Of a stretch of 64,000 nucleotides of DNA, positions 1 through 18,624 are shown in pieces. The position numbers and the translations under genes were made by a program. The stretch covers positions 31,396,177-31,460,176 of the forward strand of contig OY482848.1 in NCBI GenBank assembly GCA_960531495.1, given 5' to 3'. Position 1 is the first letter of the stretch. Each line of letters opens with the position of its first letter. The notes beneath the pieces were generated by a model. That model saw nothing but the letters and a program-made list of their open reading frames with translations. It did no database searches and was not told the DNA's origin. Origin of the DNA: Zeus faber. Lineage: Eukaryota; Chordata; Actinopteri; Zeiformes; Zeidae.

Positions 1-1005
<1,005 letters not shown>

Positions 1006-1126
1006 CTCTGATCAAAGTCTCCCGACTCCTATTCCTTTCCCTCTTTCTCTAGCTATCCGTGTATTCCTGTGGAGCATCCTAACGTTTAGAGACTGGTCGT
1101 GGAGGGGGGGAGGGGGTCACATGCTC

Positions 1127-7566
<6,440 letters not shown>

Positions 7567-7800
7567 CGTGGACTACACGAGATAACAGTTTATACTAAAG
7601 ATACCGCTATTTTCCGTCGTAGGTTAACCTATAAAGCTTGCTGTAATCCAGCAGAAAACACCGTTTTTGTCAAGAAACTGGCTGAACTAGTTGTCGTAAC
7701 CAGAACAGCATAATAGAATCAAATATGGCCGCCCGCTCTACCAGGAAGTACCACCTCGCGGGGCTTCTGGGAGTTGTAGTTATTTTATTCGGCGTGTCAG
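7567..7800 (-). promoter_or_regulatory. rab1a 5' region with SBS (ZNF143/THAP11-type) motif
   Basis: About 190 bp upstream of the rab1a start codon, positions 7758-7781 contain on the minus strand AACTACAACTCCCAGAAGCC. This matches the SBS/ACTACAATTCC-type motif bound by ZNF143 and THAP11 in many vertebrate housekeeping promoters. That family knowledge is from memory. The sequence shows no TATA box nearby, in keeping with a TATA-less housekeeping promoter. The transcription start is not determinable here. Confidence 0.55.
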
Positions 7801-7801
7801 A

Positions 7802-7805
<4 letters not shown>

Positions 7806-7888
<83 letters not shown>
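7806..7888. repeat. (CA)n microsatellite, 83 bp
   Basis: Uninterrupted AC/CA run immediately upstream of the rab1a promoter segment, separated from the SBS motif by about 25 bp. Confidence 0.95.
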
Positions 7889-7889
<1 letters not shown>

Positions 7890-8329
7890 TTTTTCACAAT
7901 ACAAAGTTTATTCATTAGAAATATATTTTAAAAGTCAACCGACCCTAAAAAATGGACCTATATAAAGTTATTTCAATAAAGCTTTACAAAGTTTAATGTT
8001 TCGATCAAATTTATTTATTAAACAATTTCTTATAAAGAATTTACTAAACAATGTAAATAGGCACTGGAGCTACTGATGAAGCATAGTGACCCTTAGCACT
8101 TTTATTGCATCCTCTATTGTTAAAATCAAAATTAACCAGCTATTATGTCAAAATAAACAGACATCTTTAATTTTGGGGTCAAACTACAGCACATTTAACC
8201 TACAAAAAAATGAGTGTAATTGAAAGTGTTACCCAAGTTTACACACATCAGCGAGGAACACAAGCAGTTAGTCAATGATAGTAAAAACTAGATAAAAACT
8301 CAATAAAAGTGTGTGTCTGGTCAATGTCC

Positions 8330-8450
8330 AGGATAAGGCCAGATTCAACAGGTCATCAGAGCAGAGAGGATCATTGTTTGTGACCTGTCCACCCTTCAGG
8401 ACCTCTATACTTCCAGGTCAAGAAGAAAGGCCAAAAAGATGATCCCCCTC
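8330..8450 (+). pseudogene. LINE (CR1/L2-like) reverse transcriptase C-terminal relic
   Basis: One plus-strand frame reads QVIRAERIIVCDLSTLQDLY and continues with an Arg/Lys-rich stretch. This parallels the C-terminal segment of the LINE at 52970-53060, where the reading is VIGCNLPSLQDLYASRTLRR. Only about 40 codons are recognisable. A segment near 8920-8960 (CTTTATTAATCCCCAAAGGG) resembles another fish retroposon tail. Confidence 0.5.
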
Positions 8451-8854
8451 AGTTACATGGATGGATGCGTTGATTCAGATATGTGTACAAGTCTTATTTC
8501 TTAGACATGTACATGGAGAGAGGACTCTGGCATGAGGATCATCACCCATCACTACAACTCACTGTTATCAATTTATTCATTCATCAAATTATTCTTATCA
8601 AACAAATGACTTGCAGTGCAATAACAATATTATTTTCATCTCAGGTTAAAACCTGTCTCCCTCTGGCTGAGGTGACCTCTGCTTGGTACTGTGTTTGTCC
8701 TTTGGCCTCCAGGATTTTGATCTGGATGATTATCTGAAAAACAGTTTGCAAATGATCCAATGATTCCCTGTGCTGTCTGAGATGGTGCACTTTTTGTCCA
8801 GAGGGGTAAAAGACTGACCACACAGTTTATCTATTAAAAAAATTAATAAATAAA

Positions 8855-9027
8855 CAAACAAACAAAAAAAAAAAAAAAAAAAAAAAAAAATAATAATAAT
8901 ATATATATCTCATATGACAAAAAGATAAAGGTACTTTATTAATCCCCAAAGGGAAAATCCAGTGTTGCAGCAGCAATGACATACATGACAAAACACAAAT
9001 AATTTACAAAAACTGTTTTTTAAATTA

Positions 9028-9073
<46 letters not shown>

Positions 9074-9130
9074 CATATATATACATATATACACATATAC
9101 ACATATACATACACATATATATACATATAT

Positions 9131-9169
<39 letters not shown>

Positions 9170-9345
9170 CACACATATATACACATATATTTTTATATAT
9201 ATATATATATACACATATATACACACACATACACACATATATACAGATACACTCACATATACATATGTGTATACCCATATACATATAAAATATCAAAATA
9301 AATAAAAATTATAAAAAATATAAATAAATAGAATAAAATAGAATT
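8855..9345. repeat. Poly(A), AT and AC/AT compound simple repeats
   Basis: A-run at 8864-8890, then AT-rich sequence, then TA/CA mixed dinucleotide blocks from about 9032 to 9290. Long open frames over this region read only Tyr/Ile/Val/Cys repeats and are artefacts. Confidence 0.9.
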
Positions 9346-9756
9346 TTACTTAGTGAAAGGTAAAGCTTAAAAGTGGAAGTAAAATGTAAAGTAAAAATGT
9401 GCCTTGTGCATTGGCATTCAGAGGAGGAGTTATACATTGTAAGTGGCTATTGCGGTGGGCACGAATTATTTCGGGTTATTTTCGATTGTTTTTTTAAGTG
9501 CTTTTAATCAGTAACACACAGCCTACAGAGTGGCCTACGCTCGCTGGATTCTTCCGTATATTAAAGTTTGATAGACAAAATCTAATAAAAAAAATAGAAT
9601 AGGAAATACAAAAGAATAGAAATAGAAAAGAAAACAAACGTTTCCATATCTTACAGTTAAGTCTGTAAAGTCGCCTTCTCGCCTTTCCACAAATTAACTA
9701 CGCACATGTGCAATGCAGATGTTCACACAGATGTTCCGCTGCGAACGTGACACAAC

Positions 9757-10074
9757 GGCCGTTTCTCAATACCAAGTACGCGAAGTACGCGAAGTCCGGA
9801 CTTGCGGACTTGGTAGTACAGACTCCCGGGAACGGGAGGACGCAGGACGGTCATTCTGCGAAATACATTGTGGGATACTTGGCTGTCCCAAGTCTACACA
9901 AGTCACCACCGATGCATCCTCGATAAAATGGGCGCAAGTGCACATCCAGGCATTTGGACTGGACTTGACTTGATGCGTACTTTGAATTGGAACAGTACTT
10001 CGGCTGCGACTGATGACGTTTCACAAGTCCACAAGAACACAAGTACAGACAAGAACGCACATTGAGAAAGGGCC
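9757..10074. mobile_element. MITE, 318 bp, with AAC target duplication
   Basis: The left end GGCCGTTTCTCAAT pairs with the right end ATTGAGAAAGGGCC as imperfect terminal inverted repeats (13 of 14). Direct AAC trinucleotides flank it (9754-9756 and 10075-10077). The interior carries subterminal palindromic AAGTACGCGAAGT-type motifs and no coding frame. A 3-bp duplication suggests a PIF/Harbinger-type non-autonomous element, but the superfamily is an inference. Confidence 0.7.
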
Positions 10075-10171
10075 AACTTCCTGTCGACCGTGAAAGTCCG
10101 CCATTTTGTTTGCGCTCAGGTCCCTCTCATCACAGGTCGAACTGGCTTAGCAACGCCTAGGAAATACCACA

Positions 10172-10195
10172 CCGTGGGACTTCTGGGAGTTGGAT
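10172..10195. promoter_or_regulatory. Second SBS-like motif, in a duplicated block
   Basis: CCGTGGGACTTCTGGGAGTT lies in the same orientation as the motif at 7758-7781, and about 55 bp around it (about 10155-10215 versus 7738-7795) can be aligned by eye, including AGTACCAC/ATACCAC and TTTTATTCG on the flanks. No exon is identifiable next to it, so a promoter role is unproven. Confidence 0.4.
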
Positions 10196-10370
10196 TTCTA
10201 GCTCGTGTTTTATTCGATTTTTTCCCACGGCCCGTTAGCCACCAATTTACATAAAACAATCTATCCACGTGCCAATTTGAACATTTATAATACATTTGTT
10301 ATACATCCTGAGCTGTTCATCATGGCATATACACTAGCCCAATTAAAATGTCAAACAAGATATATTTTTC

Positions 10371-10560
10371 AAATAATAAAAATAAATATAGTTTCAGGCA
10401 GCAATGCATGGGATCCAGTTAAGTCATGATAGATACGTATTACAGGTTTCCGAGGTTCCCATATCTGTGCTCTGTGATTATATGAGGAGACATTTGGAGT
10501 GGAACAAGTGACTCTCTCCAAACGTGTCAGACCAGACATCACTGAAAATCTGATTCTTTC
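10371..10560. repeat. Unclassified dispersed repeat, copy A (partial)
   Basis: Contains CAGGCAGCAATGCATGGGAT followed by a GTTAAGTCATG block and a CAGGTTTCCGAGGTTCCC block. The same blocks recur at 13965-14050 and, in part, 15010-15050. Confidence 0.55.
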
Positions 10561-10703
10561 TTTAATCTATCTGCTTTTGCGGGGATGGGGGCCGTGACGG
10601 GCTTGGGCTGGGGGGAGTGCGAGTTCGAGTTCAAGTTGGTGTTGTAGGAAGATCCTCCTGGTCAGCTCCGGGGGGCCTCATCCCCGCTGCACGCTGCCCG
10701 GCT

Positions 10704-10736
10704 CCCCCGCACTCTCGGCCGGGGAGAGTGCGGGGG
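10704..10736. repeat. GC-rich perfect inverted repeat (13-bp arms)
   Basis: CCCCCGCACTCTC at 10704-10716 is the exact reverse complement of 10724-10736, with the loop GGCCGGG. It lies in a locally GC-rich island within AT-rich sequence. I see no adjacent gene that it could terminate or regulate. Confidence 0.7.
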
Positions 10737-11094
10737 AAGCGGAGGAAACATCAGCGCTCCTGCTGTACAATTGGCTGTTTGTGTCACATGATTGTTTCTC
10801 TGCTGGACGATTAGCTGTTCATGTCGTGTCTTTGTAGATAGCTGAAAGCGGACTCTACTGTATATCGAAAAGAAATCTTATAAATTTGTCATCGTTATCA
10901 TGGAAAATTTTATCGTGAAAATGACCAAGATAGTTTTATCGCCCAGTCCTAGTTCCTCTAAAGGTAAGAAGAACTTCCTGTGGTGCGAAGACATCTGTGA
11001 ACAATTCTAGTGTTTAGGGTTTTGTAAAAGGCTCAAGCTGTCTGTCTAGGTGGCCCCTCGCAAGTGGCTGGATGCCAATGAGTTCTGAGAGCGG

Positions 11095-11325
11095 AAGCTC
11101 GGACTTATACAGTATAACTTCGGATGATGATGTCACAAAGCAGGCCGCTCTTGAAATTAATCAAATCGCCTCAACGTTCTTCTACTTGCGGTAAAATTAC
11201 GGATGTTTTTCACAAATTTCTGCTCCAAATCTAGATCGAGTTTGATCAAACTGGAACGACAAGATGTCTGAAACGTCCTGGTTCTAACAAGACCTCAACC
11301 ATGTCTGTACGTACTGCAAGTCATG
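11095..11325. repeat. Unclassified dispersed repeat, copy B (partial)
   Basis: GATGATGATGTCACAAAG is followed by ACAAATTTCTGCTCCAAAT and CGACAAGATGTCTGAAACGT. Aligned blocks occur in the same order at 13700-13930 and 14690-14900. Confidence 0.6.
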
Positions 11326-11839
11326 TTAGAAATGTTATGTTTCCTGCTTGTTTATAATTTTGTTACGCTGGCAAATGTAGACCTACTCCTTGTCGCTCAG
11401 GTGGTGCCAAAATCTCACCAGCGGGACAAATGTGTCTGGGATCATGCATATATTAGTATAGAGATGAAAACTTGCATCAGACAATTGAGAATGAACTAAG
11501 AAGTAAGTATATGTTCCCCTCTCTTGGCCTTTTGAAACTTTATTTGGAACTGCAGTTCTCCTGCTGCAGTCCTCACTTGGGCATGAACAGAATTTTTGTT
11601 GAAATGCGATGCGGCCGGGTAAAGCCTGAAATGAGAAGGATTTGTATAGGATTCCTTTCAAAATAGTTAAGTTATAATAAATTGTACTTCTGTGGTGCCA
11701 GTGCCTTGAGGTGTTAGATACTGGCACCAGCAAATAAATGGGCAACAGCATATACACAAGTAATATGTAAAACTGGTATATTCCCAAATAAATGTTATCA
11801 GTGGCACTGGGCAGGCCTGCACTTTACTTAAACTTACTA

Positions 11840-12905
11840 GGTATGGGAAGGCCACGTTTTATTTAGTGCGAACCGCAGAATCACACTGTGGAACCCCTCC
11901 AAGGCAGATGTTTGGTAGAGAGGGCTCAGCTTTTTCCACATCACCAAGAACACGCTTCTTCGCTTGCACCTTCGGCAGGTTGTAAGTTGCCTTTGTTGTG
12001 AGAGGGGGAAAGAGAATAAGAAATTCATAAAAGACAATGAGTGCATAGCAGCTGAGAGTATATTGCAGGATTGTAATGAGATGACATAATTGCTATTGAA
12101 TAGTTGCGTACCAGCCTTGAACCTCTTGGTGGAGGCACTTGGGGAAGAGTGGATTTTAATAGACATGCACATTCAGGATGTGGTTCAGAAGAGATGTCAC
12201 CGTCTCCACTGTTTCCCCTCCAGTGAATGAACCGGATGCTGACCAGTGGAGATGATCTTTGATGCTCTTTGTCCACATGTTGACCTTCTTGCTGTCCTTC
12301 ACTTTAGAAATGGAATCTACCTTCTTGGTGAGTGCTGTCAACAGTTTTAAAAGATATAATTGTTTTTTATTTCTACAGTTAATGTTAGTGTTGCACAAAA
12401 TTTGCTGTGCGACCAATAATCAATAAACATCATTTCAAAATTATCCTACCTTTACATAAATGCCACACATGATAAAAGTGGCCAATATCTGGTTTGTGTT
12501 CCTCGATAAACTTCTGAACCTGGGTGTGTCGGTCTGTCACCAGGGAAGCCCCTTTGACACCAGATCTGTCTAGAAACTCCAGACCCCTGTTTCAGCCCTT
12601 CCTTTTCCGTATGGACACTGCTTCTCACTTCATTGCTCTGTGGATCATAAACAGACACACACATATCTTCAACAATCTTGTATGAAAATAGATTTATGTA
12701 TTTTTGCCCTCTGCATCAGTGTATGCCTTATGAATATACCCATTAATAAATGATTTATCTACTGATCACAGTGAGGGAACTTACGGGGCTGTCGTAGCTC
12801 TTCCACAATCTCCTGACGAAGTTCACTGATCAGATCCAACAACTGGTCAGCTAACTTCAACAAGCCTTCCTCTCGCCCACAGGAGACTTGCTTCCATTGC
12901 TTGCA
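11840..12905 (-). pseudogene. Decayed transposase-derived gene
   Basis: Several minus-strand frames, read in order from high to low coordinate, belong to one protein type: about 12900-12785 (LLKLADQLLDLISELRQE), about 12580-12450 (VTDRHTQVQKFIEEHKPDIG, then HFYHVWHLCKG), 12330-12160 (WTKSIKDHLHWSAS, then LLNHILNVHVY) and about 11970-11840 (LSPLYQTSALEGFHSVILRF). From memory these match a large fish family of uncharacterised transposon-derived proteins with a VTDRH...W..KS..NHL.W...LEAFHSV signature. I am not certain of its superfamily (Kolobok-like is a possibility). Frames are broken by stops and by possible introns, so I call it a pseudogene. Confidence 0.55.
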
Positions 12906-13684
12906 TCCTAGGTTATGGAAATAAACACAGCAAGTAAAACAACAGGTGAACTTTAGGTAAAGGACAAAGATAATACACAGGATATAAGACTCACACCAGC
13001 CGTTTTATCACATCCTAATCACCTAGGATGTTCGAAAAGACGGTGCTAAATCTAAAGCACAGATTGGGTAGACAGCATGACCTGCTAGGCATGAGGCATC
13101 TACAACATACAGCCAGCATAACAACTACAACAGTTAGTCATTACAGCATAAAGCTGGTGATGTATCTTACCTTGTCAGAGCTGCTCAGATTGTTTCCTCA
13201 TCGTCTGATGCTGCTTGTCTCGTCCACTCCCTACATGTGTTGCAATTCAAAAGAAAATTTCGCCAATCACCAAGTTTCTTCGGCTTGCCTGCTTCAGAAA
13301 CTCCACCGACCCGGCCGACCCCCACTGAAAGATTCAAATGGCTTCTTCCAAAACACACGCGTCATTGCTTACGTTTCATCCACGTCATTTATTTGACGGC
13401 ATACGTAGGAGTCGTGTAACAACTGCGTAGCATGTACGTACATTAATTTATGCACAACGTCAGTAATTTGTGCGCAGCCTGTCTCTTGCGTCGTTGTTCG
13501 ACATCCGTGACACAGCCATCCTCATGAATATTTATGACTTCCTTGATTCAATGTCCCTCATTGGCCACAAGCAGAAACACGTCACTTTTTGACACAGGTC
13601 ACTTTTTGACCTAACACATAGTTTTGTGACATTATTTCTAACACGTTATTTGCCCTTATGGCCTTCCAAACTTATGCGTTCGGC

Positions 13685-14065
13685 GCCCCAACCTGAACAT
13701 AACAAATTGGATGATGGTGTCACAAAGGGTCCCACTGCACAAACTCATCTCGCTCCACCACCTGACCGGAGGTTTTAGAACCTTGGCGTGTCGGCGATGC
13801 GTGAACATTCCCCTACTACTGGTTTAATTTAATCGTTTTTTAACAAATTCATGCTCCAAATGTAGATTGATATGGATGAAACTCGAACCACAAGCTGTCT
13901 GTGACGTCCCGGTTCTAACGAGACCTCTGTCGTATCCGTGGGTCCAGCTAATAAATATAGCTGCAGGCAGCAATGCACGGGGTCCAGGTTAGTCATGCTA
14001 GTTATGAATTGCAGTTTTCCGACACCAATTACAAATTTCCGAGTTCCCCTGGGACACAGCATCAG
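13685..14065. repeat. Unclassified dispersed repeat, copy C
   Basis: Blocks in order: AACAAATTGGATGATGGTGT, ACAAATTCATGCTCCAAATG, CACAAGCTGTCTGTGACGTC, then AAATATAGCTGCAGGCAGCA and a GGTTAGTCATG block. The same order is seen in copy D. A further partial repeat (14110-14210, CAATCTGCAC then ATTTGGATAATGATGTC) follows directly. Confidence 0.65.
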
Positions 14066-14599
14066 TTTGAATTGTCGCTCGTCTTACCGGCACAGCTTCT
14101 GTGCGAAGCAAGCAATACACGCCAATGGAGTGTAGAACGTAGTGCACCGCCTAAAGTGACCCAATGCGAAAGCCCCATAGCCACAATCTGCACTTAACAA
14201 TTTGGATAATGATGTCAGCGTCCTGTTCCACCATCCCACCCCCTCCCCACTATGCCAACCCTGATCCCTTCACTCAGCTACTGCCGGTATGTTGGCGCCA
14301 CATCCTAGAGAAAAACGTTTTTTATCTAAGTCAAACTCTAAATATAGGCCGATGTGAATACTTTGACGAGGATATATTAAGATTAATGTTATAACTAACT
14401 GTGGTGGACCAAGGGGCGTGGTCAAGCACCGGCTGCAGACGACAGCACTGTTCCCTTTCCCACGGCTGCAAAGCTGCCTTGAATCGGCCTAATCAGTGCC
14501 CAGGCACTGATTAGTCCTGATTGGTCCGACTCGAGGCAGGGACACCCACAAGTAAGGGTTTTGCTGTCTGTCATCTCGATCCAGCGCAAACCCTGCGTG

Positions 14600-15060
14600 A
14601 CACAACCACTACGGACCGATGGAGTGTACACCGGGCACCTCGGCCCATGTGAAAGTCCCCCAGAGTCACAATCTGCACGTATATAACAAATTGGATGATT
14701 AGGTCACAAAGTTCCCTGCTCCACAAAGTCAGGCCATTGGCGTATTGACGATACGGCAACCCCCACATTCCGGTAGTTTTGCAATGGTTTTTTACAAATT
14801 CCTGCTCCAAATACAGCTCGATGTGGATCAAACTTGGACCACAAGATGTCTGAAATGCCCTGGATCCAACGACACCTCATTCATGTACGTGGGTTCGGCT
14901 GTTGCTGTGTGCCAGACACTTTCAGCCAGGAAATGCCAAGGAGAAAAATAATAATAATAATAATTCGGACAGGAACAACAGGGTTACAGCCCTGTGGGCT
15001 GGACCCCTAAATATAGCTGCAGGCACCAATGCTAGGGGTCTAGGTTAGTCGGTGTGACGT
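14600..15060. repeat. Unclassified dispersed repeat, copy D (longest)
   Basis: Begins with CGATGGAGTGTACACC, passes CAATCTGCAC, AACAAATTGGATGATTAGGT, TTCCTGCTCCAAATACAGCT and an AATAATAAT run, and ends with AAATATAGCTGCAGGCACCA. No long open frame and no clear terminal inverted repeat or poly(A) is visible. The class of element is unknown to me. Confidence 0.65.
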
Positions 15061-15165
15061 GTGTGATGGTGTGACGTGCGTGGAAAAAGCATGACATCTA
15101 TTACAAGATAAGTGTTTTACTGAACAGTTCGCCAAAACAGTTGGACAAAACATCAAAAGAACAAA

Positions 15166-15412
15166 CTATAGCAATGTGTTTAAACATTGTCTGATATGTA
15201 ATTCTTTTTTGCTACACAAACAAGGTGAGTAAACAACTTCTTGCCCGGCATTATCTGGTGCAGCTGCGGTTTCTGCTTCATCCAGGTCAATGTTGATAAT
15301 ATTAGTGACCATATCGGTGTCAGTATAGGTGACTCGGAAGTAGCCACCCTTAAGAAAATGTTTCTCTATGGCTAAGACGTCTTGGCAGTAAATCAGTGAC
15401 CGTGTTCTCTTG
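15166..15412 (-). pseudogene. Unrecognised coding-like fragment
   Basis: An open minus-strand frame of about 80 codons, too short or interrupted to be listed as an ATG-initiated ORF, reads SLIYCQDVLAIEKHFLKGGY, continues through FRVTYTDTDMVTNIINIDL and an Asp/Ala-rich stretch, and ends SPCLCSKKELHIRQCLNTLL before a TAG. The composition is protein-like rather than repeat-like. It could be the last exon of a transposon-derived gene, possibly related to the fragment at 11.8-12.9 kb. I do not recognise the family and see no start codon. Confidence 0.35.
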
Positions 15413-15439
15413 CAAGTATAAATAAATAGATGTTCCTAT

Positions 15440-15710
15440 GAAATAAATCATGGAATTGATAAATTAGGCAATAAATATATAAATAAATGTAAATATAAAT
15501 GTATAAATGACTAAATATAGTTAAATAAATAAATACATCTTTTTTTAATTTTTAAAAGGACGTTTTTCAAAAGACAATTTTTATTAATCTCAGGGGACTT
15601 TTATTTCATAATTCCACATGTATTTATTGAAGCGGACATTTATTTCATAATGCCACATTTATTTATTTCAGGGCACTTTATTTCATTATGCCACATTTCC
15701 ATGTATTATA
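15440..15710. repeat. AT-rich imperfect tandem repeats
   Basis: AAATAAATATA-type sequence at 15420-15540 is followed by three to four imperfect copies of a unit containing TTTATTTCATAATGCCACAT (15598-15702). No gene is seen. Confidence 0.65.
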
Positions 15711-15815
15711 TGCAAATTATGGGGCGTGGTTATCTCACAGACTCAGGGCCTGGGAACACCAGTGGGACCGTTCGCGCTCTCCTACTCAGCGGTGATGGTT
15801 GCTCGGAGCTGGTCC

Positions 15816-16025
15816 TCAGCTCACGATACCTCCTCGGTTTGAGCCAGGGGCCGGCAGGCGGCGAGTATGGTGGAGGGCCACCACCCGGTTCCCTTTGACC
15901 AGCCGCACCCTGTACACCAGGTCGGACAGCTGTTCCAGCATAGTGTAAGGGCCAGCCCACTGGCTCGACAGCTTGGGGGAGAGGCCCTTCTGACTCTCCG
16001 CACAGTAGACCCACACCTGGGTCAA
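15816..16025 (-). pseudogene. Ty3/Gypsy integrase C-terminal fragment
   Basis: The minus frame begins VWVYCAESQKGLSPKLSSQW and continues AGPYTMLEQLSDLVYRV, the GPY/F-like C-terminal module of Gypsy integrases, then VVALHHTRRLPAP. Only the last 65-70 codons of pol remain, with no LTR in view. It does not belong to the Gmr1-like element at 53-57 kb; the sequences differ. At its upstream end (16022-16110), TCAAACTTTATTTATAAGGC resembles a separate fish retroposon tail. Confidence 0.7.
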
Positions 16026-16299
16026 GTCAAACTTTATTTATAAGGCGCATTTCAATGTGCAATGCCAACACAATGTGCTTTACAGAGAAATACAACCAAA
16101 GTCCATTCCCCGGCAGCGGGAGTAGTAGGCCCGCTTCCGTCGGGAATTTTCATGCATAACAACATTTGGAATTTTTTAAAACGAGGGTAATTCTATTATT
16201 TCTTTTACTTTAACCCCACGATACTTTGCCTCACAGTCACACGTCTGCAGTGGTGGCGCTACGCCGGGGCTAACTGGTGCCCCGTCAGGATTTTGCATA

Positions 16300-16605
16300 G
16301 CACCATCGCAGCTCCCCAGTATGAATTGGACATACAGTATTTGTGAGAGTCCTTTCTTAATAAACACAGGGAAACAGTATCTGACAGTAACATTCTTAGC
16401 TGTCAGGATGTCTTCTCCTTGTTATAATGGACAAATTTAGGGATATCCGGCTGAAAATCACAGGACTTACCTGTTGTGGGGAAACAAGCCAGCCGTATGA
16501 ATTTGACATATGTGTGAGTGCATTTTCTTATCGAACACAGGGGGAACAGTATCTGACAGTATCATCCTCAGCTGTCAGGACGCGTTCTCTCTGTTATAAT
16601 GGAGG
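16300..16605. repeat. Two-copy tandem duplication, unit about 170 bp
   Basis: Positions 16315-16432 and 16485-16602 align by eye: both pass AGTATGAATT/CGTATGAATT, AACAGTATCTGACAGTA, AGCTGTCAGGA and CTTGTTATAATGGA. No coding content is recognised. Confidence 0.65.
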
Positions 16606-17281
16606 TGGTTTCAAGACAAAGGTAAAACCCAAAAAGTGTGTGAAGAGTTTTTGTTATCAACAATTTCTTCTTACTTTTTCTCAGTAAATTGCGGGACTTG
16701 TTGGGACAGAAAATCATCAGTTATACGTAGTTTACTCAAAACAGCTGAACTAAAGTGGACAACAGAGCTCTCTTGTGTCCCAATCACGCATTTTAATTTC
16801 TTAAAAACGACTTAAAATTAAGGGGGGGGGGGGGCAATGAGAGAAATATAATTAAAACGTCCAGGTTTTGTACCTTTTAAGAACGATCGCATATTTAGCC
16901 TATCAAATCACTGTGCTTAATCACACAATTATGTGAATGAGCACACAATTCTTTCAAAAGTCTACAATATTCTAAATAAAACTGTCTCACAAATATAATA
17001 TTATTTATTTATAGAAATAACAGTAGTTGTTGTGTTAATTAAGACATAAAAATAATATAGGTCCAATTACATAGGTAACAACATAGGTGTGCGATAGTGG
17101 CGCCGCCCCTAGCGGTCGCCTGCGCCGGCGCTCCGGTTATTACATTTCACTGCATATATGTATGAAAGTATGTATATGTATGTGACAAATAAAAATCTTG
17201 AATCTCTTGAACATAGGTCCTGTTTCCCCATTTTCAAATTATAACTAGACAGTCATGAAATTTCGATTTCACTTCTAGAAT

Positions 17282-17500
17282 ACAGATACTCTTCACTTAA
17301 TGACTGAGTTCCGTTCCTAGGAACAGTACGTTAAGCAAATTGGTGGATAAGTGAGGACCAGTGTTAATTTACGGGAAGGGGGCGTAGCCATTGCGAACGC
17401 TAGTGTAGTGAATACTGACAGACTGCGGGAACGAGACTGAGAACGGTGATGCGCGATAAGATGTATACAGTATGTATATATAGCATATATAGTACAGTTT
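17282..17500. mobile_element. MITE fragment, same family as 21417-21782
   Basis: Shares with the copy at 21.4 kb the opening ACTCTTCACTTAATGAC and the blocks GACAGACTGCGGGAA, GATGCGC.ATAAG and GTATACAGTATGTATATATAG. The right terminus is missing. Confidence 0.6.
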
Positions 17501-17699
17501 TACACTGCTTCTATTAAAGATACCAAAAGTGAGCTCCTGTCCCTGGGTACTTTTGGGGAAGGTGTTTAGCTCACTACATAGCCACGTACGTCTGCACGTG
17601 GTGAGGGCAGATGAGTGCCTGTGTTAAGTCTGCTGACAAAATAAACTTTGTTTTAAATGCACCTGCTTTTTGAGCGTGAGCGGGGCGGGTCTGACACCT

Positions 17700-18011
17700 G
17701 GTGCCTGACACCTAGCGCTCAGCGTCAACTTCACTCCGTGGATGGGTACTCGGGGCTTGCCTGGGTGAGGCATCTGGCTGGTTGCGGTATGGCGGGCCTC
17801 ACCCCTGCACGTGCGTGGGTGTTGCTCCGCCGGCTTCCGGCTTCTATGGGGGCTGGGGGGGCTTCTGTGGCTACAGGGCAGGGTGCTTGGGGCTTTCCTG
17901 CGGTTGTTGGGTGACTTTATAGCCACGGGACTGAGGGTTGGCTTCGATATAATACTGACCTTATACACCAGAACCAATGGGACAAGTCCTGTACACTCAC
18001 TGGTAGACAAA

Positions 18012-18100
<89 letters not shown>

Positions 18101-18620
18101 TGGACTCTGGTTACATCCTTCTCCCTTTCTCCCTCATTTACTGGCATAACTATGACAGGAAGAGACCACGTGCCAAATTGCTGTCCCAGTTTTCCTGGAC
18201 TAAATTAACTCTGTTTTGTCGATACATGTTGTCATCTGATGTTTCTATGTTTACGTTTTTTCCATGTACATGTTGTTTGGTTCTATGTTTATTTGTCTCA
18301 CCTGTGGTGATTCTACCCCCCTTGGGGTAGTAATGATTATTAGTTGTCCAGAGACCAAAACATGGTAAGATAGTTCTCCAAAGAGGGGCAATGGTGGCAG
18401 TGCCGTGTAACAAAAAGCTCTGCTCTTGTCATCCCACAGTTCGTCCACAAGACAGAGTTATTGCAGCAGTTTTTGATGATTAAATAATGAATAAAAAGTG
18501 GCATTGCAGGTTGAGAAGTTGAACTCCACCTGCAGACTAACTCTGTCCTAGTGCAATGGAACAAATAATCTGTGTTGTATGCCCAGCATGCTGACAGCAC
18601 AGGTTAAAAAAAAAACCCAA
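17700..18620 (+). mobile_element. 5'-truncated L1: 3' UTR and poly(A) tail
   Basis: The G-rich segment (17740-17930), the GGGACAAGTCCTGT block, a long (CA)n array at 18013-18097, the CATCCTTCTCCCTTTCTC block and the terminal CAGAGTTATTGCAGCAG...GACAGCACAGGTTAAAAA follow the same order as in the L1 at 46187-47040. No reverse transcriptase part is retained. The frames over the CA array and G-rich part are not genes. Confidence 0.75.
18013..18097. repeat. (CA)n array inside an L1 3' UTR
   Basis: Pure CA run of 85 bp at the position where the related L1 copy carries a CA array (46457-46521). Confidence 0.9.
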
Positions 18621-18624
18621 AAAA

